Shown here: piece by piece, positions 42,874 through 51,654 of the stretch
Layout: each line of letters opens with the position of its first letter
How positions within the stretch are numbered: the first letter of the stretch is position 1
Origin: Mucilaginibacter flavus
GTDB lineage: Bacteria > Bacteroidota > Bacteroidia > Sphingobacteriales > Sphingobacteriaceae
NCBI RefSeq assembly: GCF_030409315.1
Contig: NZ_JAUFPS010000040.1
Location: 62,001 to 126,000, forward strand
Direction of reading: 5' to 3'
DNA length: 64,000 nucleotides
Position numbers and translations under genes: made by a program
The notes under the pieces: model-generated
Databases searched by the model: none
The model's input: the letters and a program-made list of their open reading frames with translations, nothing else
Told to the model about the DNA's origin: nothing

Positions 42874-43283
42874 TTGTGTTGGTTTTAGTAAATGATCTTT
42901 AACAGTATTACTGTAACTTTTACCAATACGTTGCCTGAAGGGGTAATTTTTATGGGGGACTCTTACACTTTTGTAGCGTACAGATATCAGTAAAGATTAA
43001 TTCTTCAATTCAACACACCTAAAGTCTCCATAAAAATACTTTTTAAACGTTTTTAATAAGTGTTGCGTTCGCAACAGGTGAAACAGCCAAAAAACTATAT
43101 ACAATTAATAATCAATACATTATAAATATTCCTATTTTACAAACCACAACAAAAACCGCAACAGCGATTCAATTTTGTCTTGACTCTTGACTCTTCTTTA
43201 CATGAATTAAAAATTAACATCATAATAAGCTAATGATTAGGCAACATTGGAGCAGTACTTTTGGGTAAACAAAAAAATTATCG
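42874..43283. other. Intergenic region with a short palindrome
   Basis: 410 bases between divergent genes (small OMP on minus, AIM6-like on plus). The only structure I see is TGTTGCGTTCGCAACA (43061-43076), a seven-base inverted repeat around TT with no T-run, so it is more likely a protein site than a terminator. No RNA gene or coding frame is visible. Confidence 0.4.
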
Positions 43284-44126
43284 ATGCCAACAGCAATCTT
43301 TTGCCCTAAGCACCCTAAATTCTTGTTATCCCTCACATTACTGATCTTTCTCGGTTACACCGCCCACCCCCAAAATTTAACGCTTAATAATGGCTTTGCC
43401 CATAATGATTACTGGCATAAAAGACCTTTGTATGATGCCCTGGATAATGGCTTTACGCACATTGAAGCAGATATTTACCTAAGAGGCAATAAGTTGATTG
43501 TTGCCCATATGTTCCCCATATTTAAAAAGCAGCACACTTTAGAAAAATTGTATCTAAAGCCCATAGCGGAATGTATTGCCGGCACTAACAAAGAAATTAA
43601 ATGCCCGCAATATCCGCTTACATTAATGATCGACATCAAATCAGACGCCGATAAAACTTACGAGGCGCTGGAATTATTGCTGGATAAATACAAATCAATA
43701 TTATCGGGATACAATGATGGTGCTTTTACACAACGCCAGGTAACTGTAGTAATAACCGGACACAGACCTTATGAATTGATCAGGGCGCAAAAAAACAGGC
43801 TTGCCTTTATTGATGAGGATTTGATGCAGGTAAAACAGGATACTCTTTCAAAAAACCTGTATCAAACTGCCAGCTGCAAATACTCGCACCTGTTAAAATG
43901 GGATGGTAAAGGCAATTGCTCGGCATTTGAAAAACAGCGCCTGCGTACGTACGTGATCATGGCGCATCGCTTTGGCAAAAAAGTACGCCTTTGGGCATCG
44001 CCAGAAAATGAAACCGTATGGCGCGAGCTGCTGAACTGCGGTGTAGACCTTATCAATACCGACAAATTAGTGGAACTGAAAAACTTTTTGCAAGCCGACC
44101 CAAAAAGCTATGCTAAAGTGGATTAA
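43284..44126 (+). CDS. AIM6/GDPD-PLC-type phosphodiesterase-like exported protein
   Basis: A 280-residue protein with a long signal sequence (to about residue 30). The TIM-barrel phosphodiesterase superfamily pattern starts at once: FAHNDYWHKRPLYDALDNGF with His40, Asn41 and Asp42. Metal-ligand-like Glu61 and Asp63 (HIEADIYL) and His75 (IVAHMF) follow, then LMIDIKSD, and a late VRLWASPEN as in PI-PLC/GDPD folds. Members resembling yeast AIM6 are common in Bacteroidetes; the substrate is unproven. It should act in the periplasm on a phosphodiester such as a glycerophosphodiester. It is upstream of the sugar operon, but a 189-base gap with a palindrome suggests separate transcription. Confidence 0.78.
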   Translation: MPTAIFCPKHPKFLLSLTLLIFLGYTAHPQNLTLNNGFAHNDYWHKRPLYDALDNGFTHIEADIYLRGNKLIVAHMFPIFKKQHTLEKLYLKPIAECIAGTNKEIKCPQYPLTLMIDIKSDADKTYEALELLLDKYKSILSGYNDGAFTQRQVTVVITGHRPYELIRAQKNRLAFIDEDLMQVKQDTLSKNLYQTASCKYSHLLKWDGKGNCSAFEKQRLRTYVIMAHRFGKKVRLWASPENETVWRELLNCGVDLINTDKLVELKNFLQADPKSYAKVD

Positions 44127-44131
44127 CTGTC

Positions 44132-44145
44132 ATTTGTTAACAAAT
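44132..44145. promoter_or_regulatory. Perfect 14-base palindrome upstream of the sugar operon
   Basis: ATTTGTTAACAAAT is its own reverse complement. It lies six bases after the AIM6-like stop and about 170 bases before the first gene of the nine-gene operon. It may be a regulator site for the operon or part of a weak terminator; there is no T tract. Confidence 0.3.
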
Positions 44146-44315
44146 ATACCTCCCAAAACACCCGCTTAATAATTTGATAACACTGGCTTCGCTTTATTTA
44201 AAAGTTGCGCGTTTACTTTTAACAAAATATTAAACAAGCGATAGCAAGCGGGTATAGTTTCAACAAGGAATTAAGTTATCTAAGTCTTGAATTTATTACA
44301 CACCTCTAATTGAAA

Positions 44316-45389
44316 ATGGGAAAAATGAAGAAAATATTATTCATTACAGGTTCAATTAACCAAACCACGCAAATGCATCAGATAGCCAACGAGCTACCTG
44401 ATTTTGATTGCTGGTTTAGTCAGCTGTTTACTGATAATAAATCGCTCAATTATATATTAAACAAAACCCCGCTATTCAACGGCACCGTGCTATCCCGCAA
44501 ATTCAGGCTAAAGTCTGAAAGATATCTTAATCAGCATGGGCTCCAGATTGATTTCCAGGCAAAAAAGAACCAATACGATCTGGTGGTTTATTGCACCGAT
44601 ATGATCATCCCCCACCGGATGCGCCAATGCAAAACCATTTGGGTACAGGAGGGCATGGTAGATAGGTATACCACCTGGAGCAAAATAGTAAAAGCTTTGG
44701 GGTTGCCGTCTACCCTATGTGGCAATACCTCTTTAAATGGGGCTTCTGATATTTGCGATATCTACTGTGCTGCATCTGACGGGTATAAGCAATACTTTGC
44801 AAACAAAGGCACTCACCCTGATAAAATTATAGTAACAGGGATGCCGAACTACGATAATCAGCAACAGCATTTAAACAATGATTTTCCGCACCGCAATTAT
44901 GTAATGGTAGCCACTACAGATATGCGGGAAACTTTTAGGGTAGAAAACCGTGCGGCTTTTATCAAAAAAGCGGTAAAAATAGCCAACGGCCGACAGCTGC
45001 TTTTTAAACTGCATCCTAACGAAAACTTTACCCGGGCCGAAAAAGAAATTCGCAAATACACCCCGGCCCAAACTCTTATTTATAAACAGGGCAATACGGC
45101 GCATATGATAGCCAATTGCTGCGAACTTATAACCCAGTATTCAACCGTAGTTTATACCGGCATTGCGCTGGGTAAAAAAGTACACTCCTGGTTTAATATT
45201 AACGAACTGATGCAACTGGCACCAATTCAAAACCAGGGTGTATCGGCAAATACTATTGCCACACTTTGCAGGCGGTATTTAAATCATAAAGGCGGTAAAA
45301 ATAGCTTTGATGTACAAAATGTTCTGCAAAAACTAATGATTGGTGAATCGGAATTGGAGCAAAGTGGGGAACTGATTGTAAACTGGTAA
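44316..45389 (+). CDS. GT-B-like transferase (CDP-glycerophosphotransferase/capsule transferase type)
   Basis: A 357-residue cytosolic protein, first gene of the operon. Start: ATG at 44316, with a second at 44325; the TTG at 44310 is less likely. It has two Rossmann-like halves. The C-terminal half shows LLFKLHPNENF (a KLHP motif) and LITQYSTVVYTGIALGK, an arrangement seen in Glyphos_transf and KpsC/S-like capsule transferases. That region binds the nucleotide part of the donor. It is therefore a candidate for the enzyme that uses the CMP-activated sugar made by the downstream genes. A UDP-GlcNAc-2-epimerase-like fold is the alternative. It has no membrane segment. The first downstream ATG is 11 bases after its stop. 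Confidence 0.6.
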   Translation: MGKMKKILFITGSINQTTQMHQIANELPDFDCWFSQLFTDNKSLNYILNKTPLFNGTVLSRKFRLKSERYLNQHGLQIDFQAKKNQYDLVVYCTDMIIPHRMRQCKTIWVQEGMVDRYTTWSKIVKALGLPSTLCGNTSLNGASDICDIYCAASDGYKQYFANKGTHPDKIIVTGMPNYDNQQQHLNNDFPHRNYVMVATTDMRETFRVENRAAFIKKAVKIANGRQLLFKLHPNENFTRAEKEIRKYTPAQTLIYKQGNTAHMIANCCELITQYSTVVYTGIALGKKVHSWFNINELMQLAPIQNQGVSANTIATLCRRYLNHKGGKNSFDVQNVLQKLMIGESELEQSGELIVNW

Positions 45390-45400
45390 AACTAACCACC

Positions 45401-46234
45401 ATGACAGAAAAAATTGTAATTATAGTACAAGCCCGTATGGCATCAAGCCGTTTACCGGGCAAAGTAATGCTGCCCATATTAGGCAAAAGCCTGTTGGCAC
45501 GCATGATAGAGCGTTTACAAATGATACAGCACAAGGCCGATATCATTATAGCTACATCAGAAAATGAAGAAGATGATGTTATTGTAAAAGAGGCTATAAA
45601 TTTGCAAATTCCGTATTACCGCGGTAGCCTTGGCAATTTGCTTGACAGGCATTACCAGGCGGCTAAGCTTTTTAAAGCAGATGTAGTGCTTAAAATCCCA
45701 TCTGACTGCCCGCTGATTGATCCGCGGATTGTAGACCAGGTACTGGAGTATTTTTTTGCCAACCGTGGTAAATACGATTATGTAAGCAACCTGCACCCGG
45801 CTACCTGGCCCGATGGCAACGACGTGGAAGTAATGACCATGGCCTGCTTAAGGCAAGCCTGGGAAAATGCCGGCCGCCCGATGGAGCTGGAGCATACCAC
45901 CCCCTATATATGGGAAAATCCGCTGATTTTTAGTGTTGGTAACGTAACCTGGAAAACAGGACTGGATTATTCCATGTCGCACAGGTTTACGATTGACTAC
46001 CCCGAGGATTACTATTTTATTGAACGGGTTTTTAAGGAATTGTACCCTGTTTGCCACCAATTTACCTGTCGCGATATTTTGAACCTGATAGAGCGCAAGC
46101 CCGAGATATACCAGATCAACTCGCAATATGCAGGCGTAAACTGGTACCGCCATCACCTTGATGAATTGCAAACCGTTTTGCCCGATCAAACTAAAAAAGC
46201 ACCAAACGAACTTTTACACCAAAACGAGGCCTAA
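45401..46234 (+). CDS. SpsF-type cytidylyltransferase
   Basis: A 277-residue nucleotidyltransferase of the CTP_transf_3 family. The substrate-binding motif QARMASSRLPGKV (10-22) opens the protein, followed by IIIATSENEEDDVI and the nucleotide pocket LKIPSDCPLIDPRIVD. The family (NeuA, KdsB, SpsF) activates 3-deoxy-2-keto sugar acids with CTP to CMP-sugars. SpsF is the Bacillus spore-coat branch, which is encoded with a NeuB-like SpsE. A NeuB-family synthase lies five genes downstream here, which supports CMP activation of its product. The stop is three bases before the transketolase start. Confidence 0.88.
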   Translation: MTEKIVIIVQARMASSRLPGKVMLPILGKSLLARMIERLQMIQHKADIIIATSENEEDDVIVKEAINLQIPYYRGSLGNLLDRHYQAAKLFKADVVLKIPSDCPLIDPRIVDQVLEYFFANRGKYDYVSNLHPATWPDGNDVEVMTMACLRQAWENAGRPMELEHTTPYIWENPLIFSVGNVTWKTGLDYSMSHRFTIDYPEDYYFIERVFKELYPVCHQFTCRDILNLIERKPEIYQINSQYAGVNWYRHHLDELQTVLPDQTKKAPNELLHQNEA

Positions 46235-46237
46235 GGC

Positions 46238-47095
46238 ATGAATACTTTTAATGAGCAGGAATTGAGGGCTACGGCTTTAAATGTAAGGGAGCATATTGTG
46301 CGCATGTCAACAGATGGCGGCTGTTTTACCGGCGCGTCGTTATCCGCCGTGGATTTGATTGTATACCTGTACAGCGAATTTTTAAATGTTAATGCCGATA
46401 ACCTGACTGACCCTAACCGCGATTACCTGTTCCTTTCCAAGGGACATGATGTACCGGCTTTGTACGGCACCTTTGCCGAACTGGGCTTATTAGATAAAAC
46501 CAGGTTAAACAACCACCTATCTATAACAGATCATATTTACTGGCACCCTAATACCCATATTCCGGGTATCGAATTTCATTCGGGTTCTTTAGGGCATTTA
46601 CCCTCGGTAGCCATTGGCGTTGCCATGGATATTAAAATAAGCGGCGGCAGCAATAAAGTGGTTTGCATTTTGGGCGATGGCGAGCTGAATGAAGGCACCT
46701 GCTGGGAAGCTATGCTGGTAGCCAATGCCTACAAATTAGATAACCTGATTTTTGTGGTTGATAGGAACCATTTCCAGGCCAATGTACGCACCGAAGACCT
46801 GATTCCGCTTGAACCTCTTGCCGATAAGTTTGCAGCCTTTGGCGCGGCTGTTAAACGCATTAACGGACATGACTTTACCGCTTTGCATGAAACCTTTAAC
46901 GCTTACCCTTTTGAAGAAGGCAAAGTAAACGTAGTAATTGCCGATACCGTGCGCGGCAAAGGTCTGCCAAGCATCCAGGAGCGCGCCGACCGCTGGTTTT
47001 GCAATTTTAACGCGGATGAAATTGAGCAGTTATTGCTCGAACTGCACAGTCAGCAGGCAACCCAACTAACATCAGAAACTTTAGTGGTACGATAA
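46238..47095 (+). CDS. Transketolase, N-terminal (thiamine-diphosphate) half
   Basis: A 285-residue E1-alpha-like half enzyme. The thiamine-diphosphate/Mg2+ motif is GDGELNEG (146-153) with Asn177 closing the site. SKGHDVPALY (68-77) has the cofactor-phase His, and HSGSLGH (114-120) is typical of split transketolases. Transketolases move a two-carbon ketol unit between sugars. This is a dedicated copy inside a sugar operon, next to its partner (gap of three bases), not linked to central metabolism genes. It may build or shorten a sugar chain used by the NeuB-like synthase. The acceptor is unknown. Confidence 0.93.
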   Translation: MNTFNEQELRATALNVREHIVRMSTDGGCFTGASLSAVDLIVYLYSEFLNVNADNLTDPNRDYLFLSKGHDVPALYGTFAELGLLDKTRLNNHLSITDHIYWHPNTHIPGIEFHSGSLGHLPSVAIGVAMDIKISGGSNKVVCILGDGELNEGTCWEAMLVANAYKLDNLIFVVDRNHFQANVRTEDLIPLEPLADKFAAFGAAVKRINGHDFTALHETFNAYPFEEGKVNVVIADTVRGKGLPSIQERADRWFCNFNADEIEQLLLELHSQQATQLTSETLVVR

Positions 47096-47098
47096 CCA

Positions 47099-48037
47099 AT
47101 GACTTACGAACAACTATTGACAGAAACGGCACTCGCCAACGAGCAGGTTATTGTAATGACTGCCGAAAACCGCGCCCTGGTACGCAACCTGCCCGGCATA
47201 TTAGGCAAGCGATTTATTGATACCGGCATCACCGAACAAACCATGATAGGCGCTGCAGCCGGTCTGGCCCTGCGTGGCCGCATCCCGGTAGTACACGCGC
47301 TGGCAGCTTTTTTAACTATGCGCGCCTTTGAATTTGTACGTACCGATTTAGGCATCTCCGGTTTACCGGCCAAGCTAAGCGGCTTTATCCCCGGCTTATT
47401 ATCTGATGGTAACGGCCCTACCCACCAGGCTATTGAGGATGTAGCCATTATGCGCGGCATCCCCAACGTAACTGTTTTTGCCCCTGCGGATGAGGACGAC
47501 CTGGTAAAAATGCTGCCGCAGATCTGGCAATCAGCCCAACCAGCGTACACCCGCATTAATACCCGCCAAACGGGATATACGCATGCCCCCTTTGTTTTAG
47601 GCAAAGCCGAAGTAATAGCCGAAGGTACCGATGTTACTATTTTAACCTATGGCTTACTGTTTGAGCAGGCATTGGTAGCCCTTGAGATACTACAAAGTGA
47701 AGGCTTATCTGTAGGCCTTATTAATATGCGCAGCCTTAAACCGGTTGATGAACAGGCGATATTAACGGCATCGGCACAAAGCAAACTTGTGGTTACGTTA
47801 GAGGATCATTTTGTTACCGGTGGCTTATACACCATTGTGGCCGAAGTATTACTAAAACACCAAACTACGGCCAACGTATTACCCATAGCCTTAAACAATA
47901 AATGGTTTAAACCGGCCTTGCTACCCCACGTATTGCAGCATGAAGGTTTTACCGGCAAACAAATAGCAGAACGGATACTGGGTTATAAAACCGCCCACCA
48001 TCAACCCGAAATATTAACTCCCGAATTTTCAGAATAA
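47099..48037 (+). CDS. Transketolase, C-terminal (pyrimidine-binding) half
   Basis: A 312-residue E1-beta-like half. The Glu that activates thiamine diphosphate is Glu46 in DTGITEQTMIG. The pyrimidine-binding domain has HALAAFLTMRAFEFVRTDLG and GNGPTHQAIEDVAIMRGIPN. A C-terminal transketolase_C domain follows (about 185-300, VTILTYGLLFEQAL). It complexes with the preceding half to form the active enzyme. Both catalytic parts look intact. The 12-base gap to the aminotransferase shows it is within the operon. Confidence 0.93.
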   Translation: MTYEQLLTETALANEQVIVMTAENRALVRNLPGILGKRFIDTGITEQTMIGAAAGLALRGRIPVVHALAAFLTMRAFEFVRTDLGISGLPAKLSGFIPGLLSDGNGPTHQAIEDVAIMRGIPNVTVFAPADEDDLVKMLPQIWQSAQPAYTRINTRQTGYTHAPFVLGKAEVIAEGTDVTILTYGLLFEQALVALEILQSEGLSVGLINMRSLKPVDEQAILTASAQSKLVVTLEDHFVTGGLYTIVAEVLLKHQTTANVLPIALNNKWFKPALLPHVLQHEGFTGKQIAERILGYKTAHHQPEILTPEFSE

Positions 48038-48049
48038 ACAACATTGATT

Positions 48050-49396
48050 ATGGCTAACAAAATAGCACTTGATAACAATTTTCCGGTTATCACCGAATCA
48101 GACAAAATATACGCCCGCGCACTACAGGTTCAAAAACCGGTTACGCAAACTTTGGCTAAAGGACCGGGTCAGTTTAGCAATGGGGTGGCACCAAAATATA
48201 TTGTAAAAGGCAAAGGATCGCACGTATGGGATGCCGATGGCAACGAATATATCGACCTAAATTCGGCCATTGGCCCTATTTCTTTAGGTTACGCCTACCC
48301 TGCTGTTGATAACGCCATTCGTCGGCAATTAGAGGATGGCATTACCTTTTCATTGATGCACCCGTTGGAGGTTGAACTGGCCGAGCTGGTGCAACAGGTG
48401 GTACCTAATGCCGAAGCCGTGAAGATTAGTAAAACGGGTGCCGATGTGTGTTCGGCGGCTGTACGCGTTGCGCGTGCTTTTACCGGCCGCGATAAAATAT
48501 TTTGCTGTGGTTACCATGGCTGGCATGATTGGTATATTGGTATTACCAGCAGAAACGCCGGTGTACCTGAGCCTATCCAGGATCTTACTTATACGTTTGA
48601 ATATAATGATATTGAATCTGTAAAAGCAGCTTTAGATGAAACCGTTGCCGCGGTGATCCTGGAGCCGTTCATTTTTGAAGCCCCTAAACCCGGTTATCTG
48701 CAGCAACTGGCCGAAGTTTGCAAAGCCAATAGCACCCTGTTGATTTTTGATGAAATGTGGACCGGTTTCCGCGTAGCGGTAGGCGGCGCGCAGGAGTATT
48801 TTGATGTAAAGGCCGATTTGGCCGTGTTTTCAAAAGCCTGTGCCAACGGTATGCCTATAGCATTGTTAACCGGCCGTGCCGATGTAATGGAGCTTTTTAA
48901 CTCCGAAGTGTTTAGCTACACCACCTTTGGCGGCGAGGCATTATCATTGGCGGCCTGTATAGCCACCATTAATGAGCTGCGCGATAAAAAGGTGCCGCAA
49001 TACCTTGATGAGCATGGCGCTTTGTTAAAAGGAGGTTACAACCTTTTGGCTATTGAAACCGGCATGGATAAATACACCCGCTGCGTAGGTTATAACTGCC
49101 GCAGCATGGTAACCTTTACACCCGATGCCGGTAACGCTTTAGAGGTTAAAACTTTGATGCAGCAGGAAATGATTAAACGCGGTGTGCTTTGGGCCGGCTT
49201 CCATAATATGTGTTACAGCCATAGTACCGAAGATATCAGCTACATTCTATCGGCTTACCGCGAGGTATTGCCATTGGTAAAAAAAGCCATTGAGAGCGGC
49301 GATGTTAAAAGTTATTTAAAAGGTGATGTATTGGAAGCTGTTTTCCGTAAGGTGAGCAACTACAACATAAAACCTAAAAGCGTTATAGCCGGCTAA
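48050..49396 (+). CDS. Class III aminotransferase, glutamate-1-semialdehyde aminomutase-like
   Basis: A 448-residue PLP enzyme. Start: ATG at 48050; the TTG at 48044 is rejected. Family motifs: GSHVWDADGNEYIDLNSAIG near the N-terminus, KISKTGADVCSAAVRVARAF, CCGYHGWHDWYIG, LLIFDEMWTGFRV, and the PLP-binding Lys262 in VFSKACANGMPIALL. The closest relatives by motif are glutamate-1-semialdehyde 2,1-aminomutase-like aminotransferases found in glycan clusters rather than the haem enzyme HemL. It would add or move an amino group on a sugar aldehyde or ketone. The stop and next start overlap by one base (TAATG). Confidence 0.88.
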   Translation: MANKIALDNNFPVITESDKIYARALQVQKPVTQTLAKGPGQFSNGVAPKYIVKGKGSHVWDADGNEYIDLNSAIGPISLGYAYPAVDNAIRRQLEDGITFSLMHPLEVELAELVQQVVPNAEAVKISKTGADVCSAAVRVARAFTGRDKIFCCGYHGWHDWYIGITSRNAGVPEPIQDLTYTFEYNDIESVKAALDETVAAVILEPFIFEAPKPGYLQQLAEVCKANSTLLIFDEMWTGFRVAVGGAQEYFDVKADLAVFSKACANGMPIALLTGRADVMELFNSEVFSYTTFGGEALSLAACIATINELRDKKVPQYLDEHGALLKGGYNLLAIETGMDKYTRCVGYNCRSMVTFTPDAGNALEVKTLMQQEMIKRGVLWAGFHNMCYSHSTEDISYILSAYREVLPLVKKAIESGDVKSYLKGDVLEAVFRKVSNYNIKPKSVIAG

Positions 49397-50202
49397 TGAA
49401 CAACATGTTTTCATTAAATCAAAAAACGGCGGTAGTAACCGGTGCCCTTGGCTTAATAGGCCGAAAACATTGCGAAGCCCTGGCCACAGCCGGCGCCAAT
49501 GTTATCGTTGCCGACGTTAATGCCGATGAAGCTGTAAAATTCGCGCGGTCCTTAGGTGATAATCATTTAGGCCTGGGTGTTGATGTTACCAGCAAGCAAT
49601 CACTAATTGACGCGCTTAACATTATCCTGGATAAATACGAATCGATAGATGTGCTGGTAAACAATGCCGCCATCAATGATAAGTTTGAAGATCCGGCTAT
49701 GGCTAAGGAGCTTTCGGCTTTTGAAAACTACCCTTTGGAGGCTTTTCAAAGTTCATTGAACGTGAACATTACCGGGGTATTTTTATGCTCACAGATACTG
49801 GGCACGCATATGGCCTTACAGGGCAGCGGCAGCATTATCAACATCGCATCTACCTATGGCATGGTTGGGCCCGATCAAAGCATTTACCGTAACGCCAAAG
49901 GCGAACAAACTTTTTATAAATCGGCAGCTTACCCGGTTACCAAAGGGGCTATCATCAACTTCACCCGCTTTTTGGCAGCTTACTGGGGGCATACCGGTGT
50001 AAGAGTAAACACGCTTTCGCCAGGTGGCGTCGAGAACGGGCAAACCGAAGATTTTATAGGTAATTATTCAGCAAAAACTTTATTAGGCCGTATGGCTACG
50101 GCATCTGATTACCAGGGCGCGCTTGTATTCCTGGCCAGTGAGGCTTCGGCGTACATGACCGGCGCAAACCTGGTGGTTGATGGCGGATGGACAGCAATTT
50201 AA
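49396..50202 (+). CDS. PtmA-like SDR oxidoreductase
   Basis: A 268-residue short-chain dehydrogenase. The cofactor loop is TGALGLIG (15-22); Asp40 after strand 2 (VIVADVNAD) favours NAD(H). Catalytic Ser152 (IASTYG) and Tyr179xxxLys183 (YPVTK) are present. An insertion before the Tyr (QSIYRNAKGEQTFYKSA) resembles the flagellin-modification SDR PtmA, which takes part in acidic-sugar routes in Campylobacter. It would oxidise or reduce a sugar intermediate here. It overlaps the aminotransferase stop by one base and is followed after 13 bases by the KdsC-NeuB fusion. Confidence 0.87.
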   Translation: MNNMFSLNQKTAVVTGALGLIGRKHCEALATAGANVIVADVNADEAVKFARSLGDNHLGLGVDVTSKQSLIDALNIILDKYESIDVLVNNAAINDKFEDPAMAKELSAFENYPLEAFQSSLNVNITGVFLCSQILGTHMALQGSGSIINIASTYGMVGPDQSIYRNAKGEQTFYKSAAYPVTKGAIINFTRFLAAYWGHTGVRVNTLSPGGVENGQTEDFIGNYSAKTLLGRMATASDYQGALVFLASEASAYMTGANLVVDGGWTAI

Positions 50203-50215
50203 TTCACACAACATA

Positions 50216-51652
50216 ATGAATGAAATTTTAAAACAAAAAGCGGCAGGCATTAAATTATTGCTGACCGACAACGACGGCGTATTAACCGATGCAGGTGTTT
50301 ATTATAACACCGATGGCGAGCTGCTAAAAAAATTCAACATGCGCGATGGCATGGGTGTGGAACGCCTGCGCAAATTTGCGGGGATTGAAACAGGCATTGT
50401 TACCGGCGAACTTTCTCCTTCACTGGTAAAAAGGGCCGCCAAACTAAACATTACCGAACTGCACTTAGGCATTAAGGATAAGGTAGCCGCGGTAAAGGAA
50501 ATTTGCACCCGCTTAAACCTGTCATTAAACGAAGTCGCCTTTATTGGCGATGATTATAACGACCTGGAGATAATGAAACTGGCTGGCCTTACCGCCTGCC
50601 CTGCAGATGCTTTACCGCTCATAAAATCACACGCCAACTTTATAAGCACTTTAAATGGTGGCCATGGCTGTTTCCGTGAGTTTGCTGAGTTTATTATCGA
50701 GGCAAAAGGCACTGCTCAATTAGTCGGCAATCGCAATGGTACTATCACTTTGCAAAACGGTCGCGTGATCGGTAAAGGCCACCCCGCTTATATTATTGCC
50801 GAAATTGGCATAAACCACAATGGCGATTTGGAAATATGCAAAAAGCTGATTGACGAAGCCGTAGCCGCTAAAGCCGACGCGGTTAAATTTCAGAAAAGAA
50901 CACCGGAAATTTGCGTACCTAAAGATCAATGGGAACTCATGCGCGATACCCCTTGGGGCCGCATCACCTATATTGATTACAAACGTAAGACCGAATTTGG
51001 TATTGCAGAGTACGCTACTATAGATCAATATTGCAAAAAACTGGGTATCGATTGGTTTGTATCTGCCTGGGATGCGCCTTCTGTTGATTTTATGGAGCGT
51101 TTTGATACCATTTTATACAAACTGGCTTCGGCATCGCTAACGGATTTCGCGTTGATTCAACGCATATTGGAAACCGGCAAGCCTTTAATGCTGTCAACCG
51201 GCATGTCTACCATGAAAGAGATTGAGACTACTATGGATTACGTTAACGCTTTTGATCCAAACTATCCGTTGTTTATAGCTCACTCTACATCGGCCTACCC
51301 TTGCGCGCCGCAGGAATTGAATCTTAAAATGATCCAAACCTTAGAGGCCAAATATCCGGGCATTGCCATTGGCTACTCTGGTCATGAAACCGGTTTGGCT
51401 ACAACTGTTGCCGCCGTTACCATGGGGGCTACTTTTGTGGAACGTCATTTTACGCTTGATAGGGCCATGTGGGGATCAGACCATGCCGCATCTGTTGAAC
51501 CGCAAGGTTTACAACGCCTGGTGCGCGACATCCGCGATGTGGAAACCGCAACCGGCGATGGCTTGAAACGTGTTTACGATTCAGAACTGGCCCCAATGAA
51601 ACGCCTTAGGGTAAACATCAGCGACGAGTATAAAACAAAACCACTGGTATAA
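50216..51652 (+). CDS. Fusion of KdsC-type HAD phosphatase and NeuB-family sugar acid synthase
   Basis: A 478-residue bifunctional protein. I use the ATG at 50216; an earlier in-frame ATG at 50177 lies inside the SDR gene. Residues 8-165 are a KdsC-like phosphatase: nucleophile Asp18 and Asp20 (DNDGVLTD), Thr63 (VTGE), Lys88 (IKDKV) and GDDYND (111-116). Residues 185-478 are a NeuB TIM barrel: AEIGINHNGD (195-204), AVKFQKRTPE, MLSTGMSTMKE and GYSGHETG. The synthase condenses an aldose with phosphoenolpyruvate to a 3-deoxy-2-ulosonic acid; the phosphatase would remove a phosphate. The usual C-terminal SAF (antifreeze-like) domain is absent; the protein ends about 20 residues after the barrel. 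This suggests a substrate without N-acetyl group. Confidence 0.9.
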   Translation: MNEILKQKAAGIKLLLTDNDGVLTDAGVYYNTDGELLKKFNMRDGMGVERLRKFAGIETGIVTGELSPSLVKRAAKLNITELHLGIKDKVAAVKEICTRLNLSLNEVAFIGDDYNDLEIMKLAGLTACPADALPLIKSHANFISTLNGGHGCFREFAEFIIEAKGTAQLVGNRNGTITLQNGRVIGKGHPAYIIAEIGINHNGDLEICKKLIDEAVAAKADAVKFQKRTPEICVPKDQWELMRDTPWGRITYIDYKRKTEFGIAEYATIDQYCKKLGIDWFVSAWDAPSVDFMERFDTILYKLASASLTDFALIQRILETGKPLMLSTGMSTMKEIETTMDYVNAFDPNYPLFIAHSTSAYPCAPQELNLKMIQTLEAKYPGIAIGYSGHETGLATTVAAVTMGATFVERHFTLDRAMWGSDHAASVEPQGLQRLVRDIRDVETATGDGLKRVYDSELAPMKRLRVNISDEYKTKPLV

Positions 51653-51654
51653 TA

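Noticed and set aside
47104..47604. 166-residue open frame antisense to the transketolase C-half
   Set aside because: Shadow frame: Arg/Pro/Ala-rich, no motif, opposite a clearly conserved gene.
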